Positions 63,190 to 64,000 of a DNA stretch of 64,000 bases are shown here, one piece after another. The notes beneath the pieces are model-generated. The model ran no database searches. It had not been told where the DNA came from and saw only the letters and a list, made by a program, of their open reading frames with translations. How positions within the stretch are numbered: position 1 is the first letter of the stretch; each line of letters begins with the position of its first letter. This DNA is from Paraburkholderia sp. HP33-1. Its GTDB lineage: Bacteria; Pseudomonadota; Gammaproteobacteria; Burkholderiales; Burkholderiaceae. Both the position numbers and the translations under genes were made by a program. The stretch is taken from positions 2,542,001-2,606,000 of the forward strand of contig NZ_JAJEJR010000001.1 in assembly GCF_021390595.1 (NCBI RefSeq). Reading direction: 5' to 3'.

Positions 63190-64000
63190 TCACACGACAA
63201 TGCTCGACCTGGACGTGTCGCTCGATACGCTCAACGGCATCACGCGCAGACCACGCGCCAGATGGGTTTGCAGGATACGGTACGTCGAAAGCTCGAACGG
63301 TCCCGCCATCGTCGATGCATGCAGCTGCGCCGCCTGCTCGAGCGACGGCGCGTGCCCGAGGTAGCGCCAGCGGTCGACGACGTGGAAGATGCGCTGCGCT
63401 TCCTCGCGCTCCTCGAAAACGATGGGCCCCTGGAATGGCCACGGCGCGTCCGCGGGATCACTCTTCGTCACGCGGGGCAGCCGGTTTTGGCCCGGCCGCA
63501 GCGTTGCGATCCACTGTGCCTCCGCGAGCATCGCGCCGAGTTCGCCACCAGTCGCGCGCCATTCAACGCGCCGCACCAGCTGCGCAAGCCGCATATCCTT
63601 CGACGAACGCCGCTCGCCGGTCAGATGCGAGCGCAACCGCTGACGCACACGCACGCTTCGTCCGACATACAGCGGAGCATCGCCTTCGCCATAGAACGCG
63701 TACACGCCACACCCCGCCGGCGCGGTGTCGAGCAGATCCTCGGTGATGTCGCCTGCGAGCCGGTAGCGCCGCGTCGTGCGCTCGATGTGCGCGCGCAGCG
63801 CGTCCAGCGGCACGAGTGTCGGCAGGCGCTGCCAGAACTGCCAGATCAGATCGGCGTCGGCGAGCGCGCGGTGGCGGTCGGACGGCACCAGCGCATGGCG
63901 TTCGACAAGCGCGTCGAGACCGTGACGCTTTTCGCCGTGAAACAGCGCGCGCGACAGCCGCACCGTGCACAGCACGTCCGGATCGAACGCGAGACCGGCG
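63190..64000 (-). CDS. DnaQ-like 3'-5' exonuclease fused to a GIY-YIG domain, 5' end outside window
   Basis: The C-terminal 270 codons are visible; the start lies beyond the right edge. The N-terminal part is the end of a DEDD exonuclease (LCTVRLSRALFHGEKRHGLD and the Exo III motif RHRALADADLIWQF). A UvrC-like GIY-YIG domain follows (GVYAFYGEGDAPLYVGRSVR, then VRQRLRSHLTGERRSS) and then a C-terminal helical part. Such fusions are annotated as DNA polymerase III epsilon subunit-like/Cho-type endonucleases and are thought to act in DNA repair. The first visible residues AGLAFDPDVL continue upstream. Confidence 0.87.
   Translation of the reverse strand, partial: AGLAFDPDVLCTVRLSRALFHGEKRHGLDALVERHALVPSDRHRALADADLIWQFWQRLPTLVPLDALRAHIERTTRRYRLAGDITEDLLDTAPAGCGVYAFYGEGDAPLYVGRSVRVRQRLRSHLTGERRSSKDMRLAQLVRRVEWRATGGELGAMLAEAQWIATLRPGQNRLPRVTKSDPADAPWPFQGPIVFEEREEAQRIFHVVDRWRYLGHAPSLEQAAQLHASTMAGPFELSTYRILQTHLARGLRVMPLSVSSDTSRSSIVV

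Overview
The window looks like a chromosomal segment of a high-G+C betaproteobacterium of the Burkholderia/Paraburkholderia type. The evidence is the tmRNA with tag ANDDTFALAA, the linkage of gyrA, an OmpA-family gene, ubiG, gph and ssrA, an fdsGBA-D formate dehydrogenase, and long Burkholderiales-style reading frames. There are no insertion sequences, prophage genes or CRISPR arrays that I can see. Most of the window is ordered chromosome with a few accessory insertions.

Layout. 1-6.7 kb: core genes (a DUF2059 protein cut by the window edge, gyrA, an OmpA-family protein, ubiG, gph, tmRNA). 6.9-14.3 kb: two small exported proteins, then a ModE-like/periplasmic-binding-fold regulator divergent from the NAD-dependent formate dehydrogenase operon fdsG-fdsB-fdsA-fdsD. 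14.3-27.1 kb: mixed single genes (FAD monooxygenase, TPR/glycosyltransferase-like protein, MHS-type MFS permease, GNAT acetyltransferase, an unknown one-helix membrane protein, a class I glutamine amidotransferase with a long disordered N-terminus, a CPA2 antiporter, an amidase, dsbB). 27.4-34.9 kb: purine catabolism in one direction (xdhA-xdhB-xdhC, adenine/adenosine deaminase, guanine deaminase). 35.0-36.1 kb: a two-gene islet of visibly lower G+C, a candidate toxin with a DUF4279 protein. 36.2-53.7 kb: a 17-gene, single-strand, overlap-coupled aryl-polyene-type (APE) biosynthesis cluster. 54.2-55.6 kb: a yybP-ykoY-type (manganese) riboswitch in front of a TMEM165/GDT1-family transporter, then a DUF4136 lipoprotein. 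55.8-60.7 kb: pepN, a higBA-type toxin-antitoxin module, fbp and tRNA-Thr(CGT). 60.8-64 kb: a decayed acyltransferase-3 gene, two short genes, a secreted chorismate mutase, and an exonuclease/GIY-YIG protein cut by the window end.

How the genes work together. The fds products form a cytoplasmic molybdo-flavo-Fe/S formate dehydrogenase that reduces NAD+. The xdh-add-guaD run deaminates adenine and guanine to hypoxanthine and xanthine, oxidises these, and inserts the molybdenum cofactor through XdhC, so two molybdoenzyme systems lie close together. The APE cluster contains an aryl starter path (ammonia-lyase, acyl ligase), two ACPs, three ketosynthases plus a chain-length-factor-like partner, a ketoreductase, two hotdog dehydratase modules, a thioesterase, glycosyl/acyl transferases and a LolA/MMPL export pair. 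At its end sits an FAD enzyme that keeps halogenase signature residues, so a halogenated, xanthomonadin-like pigment is worth testing.

The most interesting items are the toxin/DUF4279 pair, the halogenase-like enzyme with an extra ketosynthase at the end of the APE cluster, the riboswitch, and the gene fusions inside the APE cluster. All assignments come from reading the sequence; no database search was run.
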